Assembly: GCA_011947345.1 (NCBI GenBank)
Contig: JAAVTG010000957.1
Location: forward strand, 42,021 to 106,020
Direction of reading: 5' to 3'
Source: Phytophthora quininea
Lineage: Eukaryota > Oomycota > Peronosporomycetes > Peronosporales > Peronosporaceae
Length of the DNA: 64,000 bases
In this document: piece by piece, positions 1-12,196 of the stretch
How positions within the stretch are numbered: position 1 is the stretch's first letter
How the letters are laid out: every line of letters starts with the position of its first letter
The notes under the pieces: model-generated
Told to the model about the DNA's origin: nothing
What the model saw: the letters and a program-made list of their open reading frames with translations, nothing else
The model's database searches: none
Translations under genes and position numbers: made by a program

Positions 1-3000
1 GGAAGATCATGAATATCCATCGCAGGTAATTTCTGTCGAGCGACGACAACGTTAAACTACCAGAGATGGTGAAGTTGACAATGCGGCACATGAAGGAGAA
101 AATACTGAGCAAACCACCAGTACCTAAGGCGAACACTAACAGAGCCGTTTGTGCCACCGCATGCTTCACGTAGCGTCTTGAAAAGAGATACGCTAGCGGG
201 ATGATTGCCCAGATGTGCGTGATGACCACCAAAGCAATCGCCAAAACATCCTCAGAATTTGCTTTTGCTGCACCGCTGGGTGTCATGGACAGCGGGATAA
301 TGATCACAGCAGCGACGATCGGAACGAGAGTCACAAGAAGGTCGTGCGACCAACTAGCCAACCAGTAGGCTGAGACGTTAACACCACTTATGAGCTGCAA
401 TCCCTTCGCGTTCTGGATGGGGTCCTTTTCACGCACCACAAACGCTACAATAGCTGCTGGGATGAAGGCAAATGCTAGCATGACTACCAGAGCGACTAGG
501 AAGCCGTTCAGCGTCAATTGAAGCTTTGCGTTGTTCTTGGCGAGACAATTGGAGTTGAAGCACGGGGTCGATCCACACGTATTGCAAGGGTACCAGGGCG
601 ACGCGATGTTGGTCACATCGCAGCACACATCAACGTCGCAACCAATTGCACCAAGAGAGCAATATTCAAAGCCGCGGAATCCCATGCACCTAGAGGCATT
701 AAAGTCGGAATCGACAAGGCTGCTGAAGTTTGCTGCCGAACATTGGTTTTGCTGAGCTTCAGTGGGAAGACGGGTTGCGTAATTGGGGACAAAGTCTGCC
801 ACTTCGATTGTCGGAAGGATGGAGAGGATGATGAGGAAAATGAGCGGAATACCCACCGAGTAAACGAGCGTCTTCTTGTCGCGCTTTGCGATTTGGAAGC
901 GCTTCTTCGTCAATGCCACATACTGGCACCATATCGATGGGTCACGGATCGGAAACGTTGCAGAGGGCACATTTACTGCGCCGTTTGCAGCAGGTGACGA
1001 GGGCTTGGGCTCTACCATCAAGTCTTCTTGAACCTCGTGACGCTCATTCTCATCGTGGTCTTGTGAAATTCGTAGGAACACTTCTTCCAGAGTCGTCACA
1101 GAGATACCATACTGCTGTACGCCAATTGAGTGCATGTCGATATCCAAGCTCTCAAGCATGGCCGGAAACGCCTCTGACGACGCTGCCGGCAATTGAAACA
1201 CGAGCTCCGACCCGGAGTTACTCAAGCGCTTGGCACCAGGTACATATCGCTTAATGAACTTTTCAACCGCATTCACATCACATGAACCATTCGGGGACTT
1301 GATCATCGTTAGGTTGTAGCCCGCCCCAAAGCGATTCTTTAGGAACAGTGATGTCCCAGCACACCGCAGTTGACCGTCCGCTAGAATGGCAATGCGGTCG
1401 CCAAGGATATCCGCTTCGTCCATAAAGTGTGTAGTCAACACAATCACGCAGTCTTCACGACTCTGTTGGAGCAGATTCCACGTAAAGCGTCGGGAGTACG
1501 GATCCATACCAGACGTTGGTTCATCAAGGAAAACGAGCTTGCTGCCACCGAGAAACGCTAGCGCCACACTCAGCTTGCGCTTTTGACCGCCCGAAAGAGT
1601 CTTCGCGAGCGCGTGTCGGATCTCTGTCAGTCCGACGTCTTGGATCATCTTGTCCACACTGTCACGAAGACTGTTGCGCGGCACATGCTTCATCGTCCCG
1701 AATAAAAGCAAATGCTCTTCCACCGTCAGATCTTGGAAGAGAACGTCGTGTTGGGGACAGATACCGATGACGCGTCGCAGCTCATGGAAGTCGTTCTTGA
1801 TCGAGCAACCATAAAGTGTTGCATCTCCGGCAGTTGGGGGAACAACCCGGTCAGCATCGAGATGATGGTGGTTTTCCCTGCGCCGTTGTGGCCAAGTAGA
1901 GCTGTGATCTGACCACTGTACATTGATAAATCCAAGCCAGCAACAGCAATTCGTTCCTCGCCATCTTCCTCGAGAGGAAATACTTTTCGCAACCCGCGAA
2001 TTTGCAGACATGTACCATTCCGTTCCTGAATAGCCAACGCCGGGTTGACAGGCTCGACGTACGCACTCTTGGCGGACGACATGTGAGAGGCGGTGTTGCT
2101 ATCACCATCCACAAGTTGTGTATAGGCGCCGCCAGCTTGAGGCGACAATGTCAGGGTCGTATTTGTGTCGGATATTGTCCGGATGTCGTCGGTATCTGCC
2201 GAAGAAGTCCTAAACTTGCTAACCCAGTAGGTTTTCGTGAACAAAAGTACCAAGGTTTCCTCACGCCGTACTGCTGCGGCAGCACCTGCTCTAAATACCA
2301 CCCGATAGCCACCAGCAAAACTGAATCCAGAAGCAAGAACAAACTCATCACAAAAGCGCTCGGAACTGTGACTGGTTCTTCCCGTAGTCCGATCGAATAC
2401 GCAAAGCCCGTGCCAAGTTGAGCTCGCCGTAACATTTCGTCCACAGCCAACGCAAACGCTGTCGGTGGTGCCAGCGCAGCCCAATACTTTGGAGCGTTTG
2501 TGCTGGACGACTGCACCGCGAAGAAGGGAAAGAATAAAATGAGCCACAGAAGGACCGACGCGATGGCAGCAGTCCGCGACTTGTTGAAAAACGGCGCCAC
2601 GAAGTACGAAAAGGCTGTGATAGCCACACTGAGCGTCCAGAAGAGGAAGACCAGCGTCGCATACTCGACCGTGGGGAATACGTTGCCATATTTGAGCTCG
2701 GCTGCGATCACAAACGCCAACGGCGTCGCCAGTAGCGCCGTCGTAAGGCACCACGAGCACAGTAACGTAGCATCCGACAGCCCCATGATTTTCATCACCT
2801 CGCGTAACCTGTTTTCCTTTTCGATGACCATCGTGGTCGTAGTAGTCGAGACAAATTTAATGTAGCTAACAAGGAAGAACAGCCCCAGCACGGACTGTCC
2901 GCCCGTGTAGAACGACGACATGGTCGAGGACGGACCACCAATAGCTTCGAGTCCCCAAACCTCCAGATCCGAGCAAATCAGCGTCTCATTCGCAGCAAAC

Positions 3001-3743
3001 TGCCGGGCTTCGGACGTGAACCAGAGAGTCCTCCAGCCTCCAGCCATTGAGTCCAAGTTCGCCAGCAGCAACAGAGCTGTAGCCAATAGCACGGGCAGAA
3101 ACAGCTCAAACACCAGCGAGACTGGTCTCCTCCTCCTCAACAGCATGTTCTTCCACACCAAATTGGTGATTTGTCTCCACGTCGAGGCTACCCACCCAGC
3201 TACTCCTGTAGCAGCAGTGGGGGTTATCTCTCCCTTTCGCGGCTCTGTGTGTTGTCGTCGTCGTCCGTAAATCCTCGAGAACACCGCAATACTCAAAACA
3301 AGCGCAACGATTGCCGCTGTCACTGCGACCAAAATGGTGTTGGCGGACGAAAGTCCCGAGTCGCACTCGGTCTGGTACGTGAAGACGCTGTCGAAGAGCG
3401 ACTTGCACGAGGCGACGGCGCTCGAAGACGTGTTACAGGAGCGTAGAGAGGCGGCCGCTTGACAGCACGAGGAAGAGGCTGAAGTGGACTGCTCGGAGCA
3501 GACCACTCGGCAGACAGAGTCCCCATTGAATGTCTCGTCGTCGTCTGAGGTGGCGGAGGCAGAGGACGACGAATTGCTGGCGTTGCGAGCAAGGAATTCG
3601 GCTGGCACCAGGTCGAAGAGACCCGAGTTGGTCACGCACAACCCGTAGCTGAGGTCGTTCTGCAGCACGGTGGTCACGCAGTCCGACAGCGCCGTCAGTG
3701 TGGCGCTCTCGGCGTCGTCCGAGGAGCCGGCGTCGTCTGCCAT
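1..3743 (-). CDS. ABCA-type ABC transporter, 5' part (continues past left edge)
   Basis: Full-size ABC subfamily A exporter; the substrate cannot be read from sequence. The start is the ATG at 3743; the longer frame upstream begins only with GTG. Order seen: Ser/Cys-rich hydrophilic N-terminus (about residues 1-105), one membrane segment, a basic stretch, the first membrane domain (about 180-490), then nucleotide-binding domain 1 with Walker [10 protein letters not shown] (near 1880), Q-loop CPQHD, signature LSGGQK (near 1590), Walker B VFLDEP (near 1530) and H-loop TTHFMD. A second membrane domain follows with a Cys-rich outer loop (about 550-800) and is still open at base 1, so its end and any second ATPase domain lie outside. 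The frame breaks twice, each by one base in a homopolymer: 2243-2246 (T4 where T5 is expected on the coding strand) and 1836-1840 (C5 where C6 is expected). Otherwise it is clean, so I read it as a real gene. Confidence 0.9.
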
Positions 3744-4334
3744 CGCAAGTGAGTCGGATTGTGACACCCAGGCGCTGATTAAAAAGCGTACTAGTACCCC
3801 ATCATCCCCATGTTTAGTAATCGCGTATGTGCTTTCAGGTCAAGCAATCTCCGATCTGTGTCCAACGGAGCTCGGATTTGCTTCAACGCAGGCCGATAGC
3901 CTTCTTGCTGCAAGGTGGTGCTGAGGGAATGGTGTTAGAGTCCTTATACAGAGCTTCTGGAGTCTGCAGGGCTCTCTCCAACATCGTTTAGACGCACCGT
4001 TCACTTTTGAGGAGTCCAACTTGCCTTCTAAACATTTCTACTCATGTATACTTTTGCTATTTTGCGAGTTCGGCGACGCTGTTTGGACACGTGATTTGAA
4101 TCGTAAAAGCACGCTAGAGGGCTGTTTTAACATCCCACAAAGAGCATTGTATGAGGTGGCTACCCTCCAAGTGACCATACCAGCAAGCACGACCATTATA
4201 ATATAACAAGCCAGCTGGCTGCGCCGGAAAGAGATGCAGTTTTTGCATGAGCTCCGCATACTGAATTCAAATGAAAAATGTAATGAGCTAATGTCGCTCC
4301 AGTGGACTAAGCTAACAGCTAGGCTTCCACAGAA
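3744..4334. other. intergenic spacer, no gene seen
   Basis: This holds the upstream region of the ABCA gene and the flank of the helicase relic. I see no coding similarity and no clear Inr/FPR core promoter in it. If the helicase belongs to a Helitron, its 3' terminus (hairpin plus CTRR) should lie here, but I could not place it. Confidence 0.5.
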
Positions 4335-5301
4335 CAATAGACAACATTGAGCAAGCAATATCCACCCTCCTCCTGGTGTGTCTCGTAGTCCAGAGCAATC
4401 TTGATGTGGCATCTCGACGTCGCGCGCGAAAGGGCAACGTAAAGTTGTCCGTGGACAAACACCGGCTGAAGCAAATATGGACCCAGTTCTAGAAGTGTCT
4501 ACCCTTGGCCTTGTTGATGGTCATGGCGAACGCTAATTGTACTGGGAATTGGCGTCTGCGTAGCTCAAACGGCAGCCCGGAGCCATATCGGGATACGTGG
4601 AATCATGGCCACCTTTCCGATGAGAATTCCCGTTCGATGGATTCGTACTCTTGCACCTCTCCAGGAAGCGCTTCGATGACAGAGTTGTTTAGCTTGTGTG
4701 CGCCATCGTTTAGTGGCGTAAGAATCGCCCTGTTTGCGAAGAATCCTGTTCCAGATACTTTTCCGTTATGTCTCCGTACGCATGATTGATCAGGGCTTGA
4801 TATTTTGGAAGTGGCGCATCCGTAGTTGTTAATACCATGTCTTGCTGGATTCTTGTGTAAATCGCCGTGCGCAGCACAATTGTCGTTACGACCATCACCA
4901 ACACGAAGCAAAAATTCTGCAAAGTCTTGATCTTCTGCAGCTGTTTCTGCATCCGTTGCGTTTTGAACCCATATATTCGTACGCAGATGAAGAACTTGAA
5001 AGCCATGTCATAGTGATGAACGCTTAAGACAGCTGTCGATGACTCATTCTGGCGAAGCGTGAGAAATAACCGGTAACCACTGACGAAAATCACCGGAAAG
5101 CAAGACCACTTTCCCTCCAAATGGATTATCGTTCCTCATGAGATCTTGTAGCGTGCGATTGATAGCTTGAAATCCTTACTTGACCATTAGCGAAGTTTCG
5201 TCCCATACTATTAGATCAACCCTCTGAATTAACTCGCGCGCTGAATTAGCCTTGAGATTTCACGTGGAAGATGAGTTCAGATCCAAACCAAGTTGAAAGG
5301 T
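4335..5301 (-). pseudogene. PIF1/Helitron-type helicase, C-terminal part, broken
   Basis: Remains of a superfamily 1 PIF1-like helicase of the kind carried by Helitron transposons. Reading leftward, in shifting frames: the Walker B region LIVWDETS (near 5200), the motif [10 protein letters not shown] (near 5090), RAILTPLNDGAHKLN (near 4720), then FAMTINKAKG and QLYVALSRA (near 4430), which is the end of the PIF1 fold. Several frameshifts and stops make it non-functional. Its Walker A part lies at 9371-9520, beyond the piggyBac insertion. With the insert and one TTAA removed, the two parts join in the same frame as GRTSH-stop-TFQLGLDLN, and a second stop follows at the next short distance; the host helicase was therefore either already decayed or decayed later. 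No HUH Rep domain is visible, so the Helitron assignment rests on the helicase only. Confidence 0.8.
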
Positions 5302-5315
5302 TTAACCCCCCATCC
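5302..5315 (+). repeat. left terminal inverted repeat of piggyBac element with TTAA
   Basis: TTAACCCCCCATCC. It pairs with the right end at 9360-9370, with one mismatch in the first eleven bases. Beyond that I see no extended terminal match. Confidence 0.75.
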
Positions 5316-5350
5316 CGAAGGCCTGTATTTTGACGCGATTGGTCGAGGAG

Positions 5351-5375
5351 CTTATCGTGTATTTGACACGATAAG
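5351..5375. repeat. subterminal palindrome of piggyBac element
   Basis: Ten-base arms CTTATCGTGT and ACACGATAAG around a 5-base spacer, 46 bases inside the left end. The same core ACACGATA occurs near the right end at 9150-9157 and 9316-9323. Subterminal repeats like these may be transposase binding sites; that role is inferred. Confidence 0.6.
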
Positions 5376-5622
5376 GAATTTAGACTTGATTTTTGTATGA
5401 GGGTATACAAATTTTCTGTCAACTAGGGGAGGTGTCAAGTGTGTAGACGTGGACACTTGCACGTAAAGGTCATCATCCGTGCATGGGACGCTGCCGCTAC
5501 GAATTTCAAAATATTAGTTAGACGAGGTAACGGGAAGCTCGCCGTTCCCCGACATCAGAAATTGGAGGTTTGCTCGCGCGCCACTCGTTGGCTGTCACTC
5601 GAGATTTTGCGCCGTCGCGGAG

Positions 5623-8600
5623 ATGTCAGGTTTTCGCGCCCGATGGGGCGAACTGCGAAAGGAGGGCTGGACGTCGATCAAGCCGACAGGCCTGCAGGTC
5701 GACCACACCTACATTCGGCCCGGCAAGATCAAGAACGACGTGCGGGGGTCGACTACTTCGTTGGGCCGGAGGAGTTGATGGTGTACTTGGATAAACTGGA
5801 TATCGGTAAGCGGGCATGCAGGAGCTATCATGTCGTCGTCCAGATCTAACATGTAACAGTTTGAAGAGGAGTTGGAGCGCCAGGAGAACGAAGACGAGAG
5901 CCACGAAGCGCATGAGAATAGCAGAGAAGCAGGTGCATCGCGCTAGCCGTCTATCGTATCCGATTCCTCCTAACGTGTTTGCTGTATCATGTCCGATACA
6001 GGAGAAGCTGAACTGACCCCACCGGAAGGCCAGTTGCCACCAACGACCCCAGCTTTGGGTAGTGTTGAGGTACTAGTGCGGTCAGAGCATAGTCCGCGCG
6101 AGACCGCATGTACGTCGACCATATAGAGATCTATCGTGTCCCAGACATGCTCTAACTACTCTTGTATCGTGTATTATACAGTGAACATGAACAATTCTGT
6201 GCCAGATCAGGCTACTGGACGTTCAACCGGTACTTTTGTGACAGTAATATCATTGAGTTTATACAAACTGTTGCTGTGGTAGATGCTTCAGAGAGGCGGA
6301 ACTTGAGTGCCGAGTTTGCTGAAGTTGCGTCGGGCAGCGCCGACGAAAGCCGACCCCTTTGACCGCCGTCCCCCATGTCGCTTCCGACGAAGGCGATGAA
6401 GACGAGGATCTGTGTCCCACGTCCCCGCATGTACCGACAGTGCGGATAGTAGCGACTCTGAAGAGGTGACTGCTGATGTCGAGAGTGTCGATGATACGTC
6501 TGTCACCGCGTCAGGTACGATACCTATACCATACACGATAAGGATGCATGATACGATACACTAACATGTACGATTGCTGTTTGTGTTAGATATCAATGTA
6601 ACTAAATCCGATAACAGCTCGGACTTTGCAGCGCTTGAATCTGAAGGGGAGAACGATGACGGTTTTGGGGATAGCGACGACGACTTCGAGTTTGATGCAG
6701 CAGATATATATGAAGACGATGATGATAACGCTCCCCAGACATGGGGATTGACGAAGAACTGATTGCAGCTGCTGGAGATTTGAATGGTCTGACCGTGCAG
6801 AATCTTGGTCGCCAACGGAACGCTCCCATTCTGCAGGAGATGGCGCAGACAGGATGGCTTGACGCCGTAACCGAAGAACCGTACCCATACATGGAGAATC
6901 CGTTCGAAGCACGCCCACCTAATGCTATGCTTGAAGACTATCCTCAGCTATTCAACGGAGCGCATGGTTCAACCCAGTCGGCTTTGGATGCCGCTTCAAC
7001 TCCAGCAAGTGCTCTGTTCTACTTCATGGCGCCGCATCTTTGGGAGGACATAGCCGTAGCCAGTGAAAATTACTTTCAGGAAAAGGTTGACGAGCGTGTG
7101 AATGGTCAGCTTGAACGACAAATTGCACGTGAGCGGAAGAAACCTGGTTTTCGGCGCCAGACTCGTGAGCAGATTTGTACCAAGTTGCTGCAGACCGCGC
7201 CGATCACGGGGAGGGACTTGTGTGTGTTCATCGGGCTGTTAGTTGCGAGGACCATTTGTCCTAACAAAGAGAAGATCCAAAACCACTGAAAGACTACTGA
7301 CGAGGGTGGGATTCCACGAGGCTGGTTTGGGAGCTTTATGGCACGCGATCGTTTTGCACATATATCGCGGAATCTTCACTTCAGCAGCAACACAGACCCT
7401 CGTGCTGCAACCGATAGGGCGTGGAAGTTGCGACCAGTTATTGAAGCTCTGCAAGAAACCTTACGGGCGGGTTACATTCCACCTCCGATCATGTCTTTTG
7501 ATGAAGCCATGTTCCCGTCGCGGTCATCGTTCAACAGGATGCGGGTTTATATGAAAGATAAGCCGCACAAGTACGGCACCAAGCTATTTATGTTGTGCTG
7601 CTCGCACACAGCGTATTGCATTCGGTAAGTACAAGAGCGTGTCTTCGGAAACGGTTTTTTGAAACGCTAAGTCGTTTATCGTGTCTAATACGCGATGCCA
7701 ATTTGTCGGATTGTATAATACAGGTTTGAGGTTACTTAGGCAAAGCTGGAACTGTAAATGGAGCGGTGCTACGCGACGAGCGTACAGGACCTGTTGCAGT
7801 GGTGCGCAATCTCCGTGCTGCATTCGGAGAGAAGCCCTTCCAGCAGATGCGATTGATTGGCATCGACAGGTTCTATACGTCTGTTCCCCTGGCCTTGGAA
7901 TTGCTAGCTATGGGGTATTACAGCGTCGGGACTGTGATGACCAGCCGTCTGGGTTTGGCTGCAGGAGTCGTCCGTGACAAGAAAAAAAAGAGAAAGGAGC
8001 AGTCGCGTCCGCAATCTATCGAGCGCGGAACATACACATTTGCTGAGTCAAGTTTGGTTCCATCTATGAAGACAATCAAGTGGTGGGACAACCGTCCAGT
8101 ATACGTCTTGAGCACTGGAGGTAGTACAATGGTAGACCGTATCGTCCGTCGTGCCAAGAGCAGTGCACAGGAGGAAGTCGCTTGCCCGACTATCAAACGT
8201 ATATGGGAGGCGTTGATGTACACGATCAACTCCGACTTCAAAGGTATTTTATCCTGTATTATACAAGTTCTATGATTTTCTAATCATGTATTGTCCACGA
8301 TACTGCAGGTACTCACTCCAAATAGCACTCAGGCTCAAAAAGTACTACAAAAGTCTATTCTTTGGCTTGGTAGATCTCGCACTCGTGAACGCCTACATTG
8401 TCTACAATCGTGCTCGTGTGGCTGCACTCAAGCCGAGGGTCTCACACGTCGCCTTCATGAAACAGCTGCACCTCGAGCTCTGCCAGATTAGCGTTACGGA
8501 CTGGGGGAATTGCAACGTGCTCCTGGACTCAATTTGACGCCATCAAAGAGACGTGCAGGTGCTGCGGCAAAGCACATGCCTGTCAAGATCGAGGCCAAGC

Positions 8601-8980
8601 GCAAAGCAAACACGGAAGGCAAAATGAAGTCACGTCAGCGAGCCTGCAAAGTGTGCTCTTTACTGAAAGAGAAGGTCACAGGCGGCGACACGTCCTTCCA
8701 GTGCAGCGCCTGCGTGTTGACAACGACCGATAAGAAGACTGGTGACGAGAAAACATCCCCGGTGTATCTCTGCAACAAGGTCAAGTACGCGTACGATGGA
8801 CAAGCTCGTACCTGCTTCGAAATATCGCACACCTGCTGGCGCAACGGGACGGTCAAGCCCAGTCGCAGCAAGCGCAAAATCCGAGTCCGCGCTGCTGAAG
8901 GAGGAGAGGAAGGAGCGAGTGACGAAGGGGCGCCACCGCCACAGCGCCAACGAGTGTCTGCTGCCGCAAGCAATCAGTGA
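5623..8980 (+). pseudogene. piggyBac-like transposase, multi-exon, disrupted
   Basis: DDD transposase of the piggyBac (DDE_Tnp_1_7) family. Likely start ATG 5623 (MSGFRARWGELRKEGW), followed by small exons with an acidic, Ser/Asp-rich N-terminus (to about 6740). Introns with good borders are 5806-5859, 6515-6589 (GTACGA...TAG), 7625-7723 (GTAAGT...CAG) and 8244-8308. The core contains the three catalytic aspartates: MSFDEAM (near 7500), IGIDRF (near 7863) and WWDNRPVY (near 8090). After ALRLKKYYKSLF comes a C-terminal Cys/His-rich domain (CKVC, CSAC, CFEISHTC; 8640-8850), as in other piggyBac transposases. Damage: TGG to TGA at 7287-7289, and one-base losses in homopolymers at 5744-5748, at 6743-6746 and just after the 7723 splice site. 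The exact exon phases are not secure. Confidence 0.82.
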
Positions 8981-9359
8981 TTGCTTGCGGGAAGGTGGTC
9001 ACGCAGCACTTGATTGTTGGACGCGCTCTAATTTTGTCTTCATTTGAGTATAAGCCACACCAGCTAATTGGAATCTCTAAAAATCGAGAAAAATTGCATG
9101 GTCTCTCTCACGTTCGTGTGATTGCCTGTCTTGGCTCTGTGCAGGACAGACACGATAAGCCTACCCTACTTATCGAGTCTAATCGAAGGCTATCAGTACT
9201 TGGCAAGCGGATCAGGACAGGATAAGAGATCGAGGGGTGGGGGTTTGCATGAGTTTTGTAACAGGACATGTTAATGTTTATCTTTGATATTGTATCGAAC
9301 CCCTTACCCTTTAATACACGATAGTTCAGGCCACAGGCGCAAAAATTCTGCTTGGAGTT

Positions 9360-9370
9360 GGAGGGGTTAA
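9360..9370 (-). repeat. right terminal inverted repeat of piggyBac element with TTAA
   Basis: GGAGGGGTTAA on the plus strand, the mirror of the left end. Directly after it the helicase sequence resumes at 9371. Confidence 0.75.
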
Positions 9371-9720
9371 TGCGAGGTCCTTCCGCACATCAATAGCGTA
9401 GAAGCAACGCCACTGGATGCTATCGCAAGCGCAACCTTTCCTTCCGATTGGTCGGTCGCCAGAATCGTTTGCAGCAAAACTGACTTTCCTGTTCCGCATG
9501 GGCTATCCAAGAAAACCTGTTTGAAGGTCTCTTCGTCGTCTGAGGTGGCGGAGGCAGAGGACGACGAATTGCTGGCGTTGCGAGCAAGAAATTCGGCTGG
9601 CACCAGGTCGAAGAGACCCGAGTTGGTCACGCAGAACCCGTAGCTGAGGTCGTTCTGCAGCACGGTGATCACGCAGTCCGACAGCGCCGTCAGTGTGACG
9701 CTCTCGGCGGCGTCTGCCAT
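9371..9720 (-). pseudogene. chimeric ORF: copy of ABCA N-terminus fused to helicase Walker A region
   Basis: From ATG 9720 the first ~65 codons copy the start of the ABCA gene (9521-9720 against 3526-3743, roughly 97% identical by eye, with one small in-frame deletion near the start). The frame then passes at ...EETF directly into QVFLDSPCGTGKSVLLQ, the Walker A region of the PIF1-type helicase, and reads on to the piggyBac border at 9371. The fused frame has no stop until the TAA at the insertion site. It looks like a gene fragment captured by, or duplicated with, a Helitron-like element. Nothing suggests that it makes a useful protein. Confidence 0.75.
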
Positions 9721-9815
9721 CACGAAAGGGATTCGAAGCAGGTTTTACTACTAGTAATATAAAAGCGTCATGCAAGAAAAAAAAACTTCATACTTAAGCG
9801 ACGACACTTGCATTG

Positions 9816-10883
9816 CTACTTGATGTTCCGACCGATAACCCCGGTAACCCACGACCGCGACGCCTTGAAGTCGGCATTGGGGAAGCGCTTCAGAGCTTCC
9901 CTGCGGATCCACTCGCGATCCATGGCCCCGTGTTCCTGCAACAGGATTGTCTTCTTCGTGTTGGTCCAGTTTCCTCTTAGAGCATTTCTTGTCGACGTTT
10001 GCGTGTTGGTTCCGATCCCATGATCTCGTGCTGGTTCACCCACCACTTGTGGCATTTTCTTGGCGTCAACCCCCATCCCGCGAATTTCGGGTCGTTCCAA
10101 GCTCGGGACGGAACGCCATCGTAGTTCACATCACTTCAATACCGTCTGCTTTTGCTCGATAGCGTGCTTGGTGCGGGGGTCGTGGGGTCATTGTGTCCTC
10201 ACCAACGATCTCGTACCGAACCTGCATCAGTTCCTGCATAAACGGCTCAGTCATCGCCATCACTCGAGTGTTCATTCTTGCCTGAGCCGCCGCCTGGCAC
10301 ATCAGTCTGCCTGGGCTACCAGCTCGTCGATTGGTGTTGTCTTGGGGTTGCGCAACTTGAGCCAATTGTGAAATTGGCCGACGAAAATCTGCTGGAAGAA
10401 TCGTATATGAACTGGTAAATGCGCGGCGAGCTCATGGTGTGAATCACCGTCGACGGAGCGGAAAAAGGTGAGTCCTTTCACGTTGAAGGTCAGCAGGATC
10501 AGGTCCTCGATCTGCTCGGGTCCGGCTAGGCGTAGTAGCTAGCCCCTTCGGATTTCCCCTTATCCTTCAAGACCTTGTACTTGCTATTCAGCTTCCGTTT
10601 GCATTCTTTGTAGTTACTTAGTCTCAGAGGCAACAACAAGTTCTTGAATGACGGCGACCGTCCCTGGGTTCGCTTCCAAGTGCGGTTTTATCCAGGTGAC
10701 CGTATCAGCTGGCTCGGATTCCCTAGCAGGCTCCAAACCTTTTCCCTCTAAGTCGTCATTCGGTAGTGGGCCGGCAGATTCCGCAGTGTCGTTCTCCACG
10801 GGATTCAGCAGCAACTGTAGATCATGCACAGCAGCCTGTGCTTCGTCCTTGTCCGAGTTCAACAGGAACCGTAGCGACGCCAT
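9816..10883 (-). pseudogene. unidentified protein gene relic
   Basis: I do not recognise this family. From ATG 10883 an acidic 89-codon frame runs to 10614. The next frame continues NYKECKRKLNSKYKVLKDKG without a gap in sense, then EQIEDLILLTFNVKGL and HELAAHLPVHIRFF, then SRAWNDPKFAGWGLTPRKC (near 10070) and DREWIRREALKRFPN (near 9900). The alternating frames look like one protein of about 350 residues with several single-base breaks and stops. It could be a host gene relic or the accessory protein of a mobile element; no catalytic motif is visible. Confidence 0.4.
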
Positions 10884-12180
10884 GGTTCGACTCGTTCGCC
10901 CCGAGCTCGATCTACTCGATCGGGGATTCTGCGTTCCAAGAAAACTGGAGATTGCCACCCACCAAGTCCTCAAAGGTTCACTCCTGGAAAAATACTCATT
11001 CCTGGAAAATCGTTTGTCTCGAGTAGCAATCTCGTACGGCGAGCAGACTTGTTGACCGAGCGTGGCCAGCAGCTTGTTGCAGCGCAAGGTGTCGGGCAGC
11101 GAGTAGAACGGCAATAGCGGCCCACTTCGAGGAGCAGCGGCCTTTTTCCAAAAACCACCAGCGGCCCATTTCGCTGTGGATTGCGACCCACTTCATTAGA
11201 CCTGCCTGTTCTTTTGTATGGCGTCTGCAACAATTTGGGTAGTGTCTATATTTAGGACCGCCAACCCTTTTTGAAAAACGAGGGTTTATTTTGTAAAACA
11301 ACAAGGATGGGACAGTTTGAAATGAAAAAGCCCATCTCCATTAGATTCCTCCATAATTGGTAAAACATATCAATCATTTTTTACGAAAAATAAGATTTTG
11401 GGGACGAAGTCCCCACTTACAATGATGTTAAATTGCTCCTCTTTAATGTATGTCTTACCTTGCTTTATAATAGATGGTAAAGAGTTGTCGAGATTTAGGG
11501 TTTACATCGATAACCCCGTGCAGGGCCCAAAAATGGCTCTTTTCACCTCGGTTGAATGACCTTGAGTGGACCACATAGTAGCAAAAACACGGAACAATAG
11601 TTTTTTCAGAATGCCACCTTGAACTAGAAAATGGAATGCCATTAAAGTGGGGGAAACGATTTAGTTCTACAATAAAATGCTAATTAAACTAAGAAGCGCA
11701 TGCTTTGGGAGGATTTACATAAAATACTACAGATTAATAATGTCTAAATTGTTGCTTGATGACGCCGATTAGCTGCGCTGTTAAGCCGACAGCACCCTTT
11801 GTGAAGAGTAAATTAGCCAGTCTACGCAAGCAAAGAAGGAAGCAAGCAATTATCTTTGTCGGAAGCTGCGCTTCCAGTACCAGCTGCGCGATTCGTTCCG
11901 CGCGATGTGGGCCTCGCTGAGGCAATGGCACGGCGATTTCGAGTGCTGGGTGCGAGCAGGAGCGCACAACGCGAGGCTGGTGGAGAGTCTCTCGTCGCTG
12001 ATGCCACTTCCGCGGCGGTGACGCGACCGCACCAATTTCAGCGACGCTCGGTGAACCACAAGGGGACAAGCGGTAAGAAGAGCGGGAGAGCGATGCCACG
12101 GCTGAAAACGTGGCGGTACGCTGTAAGAGAAAGCTCAAGATCGCGAACAAGCATTTATTTGCCTGGTGGTGGCTTAAAAG
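10884..12180. other. no gene recognised
   Basis: The stretch from about 11270 to 11760 is A+T-rich with no coding sense in either strand. 11850-12150 has short GC-rich open frames on both strands with no recognisable domain. I see no RNA gene or repeat. Confidence 0.4.
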
Positions 12181-12196
12181 TTAATTCTTGAGACCG

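Larger units (their letters stand above)
5302..9370 (+). mobile_element. piggyBac-like DNA transposon, about 4.07 kb
   Basis: Bounded by TTAA at 5302-5305 and 9367-9370, the target duplication specific to the piggyBac superfamily. The outer ends are inverted: TTAACCCCCCA on the left and, read on the other strand, TTAACCCCTCC on the right. It carries a multi-exon transposase on the plus strand. It is inserted in a PIF1-type helicase whose two parts resume in frame across the TTAA. Subterminal sequences and several introns share the 8-mer TATCGTGT or its complement. The ends look intact, but the transposase carries a nonsense codon at 7287-7289, so this copy is probably not autonomous. Confidence 0.88.

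Noticed and set aside
3744..4334. Helitron 3' terminus
   Set aside because: No convincing hairpin followed by CTRR at an A/T junction could be placed.
5302..9370. Long terminal inverted repeats of the piggyBac element
   Set aside because: Beyond about 11 bases the two ends do not match; only short subterminal motifs are shared.
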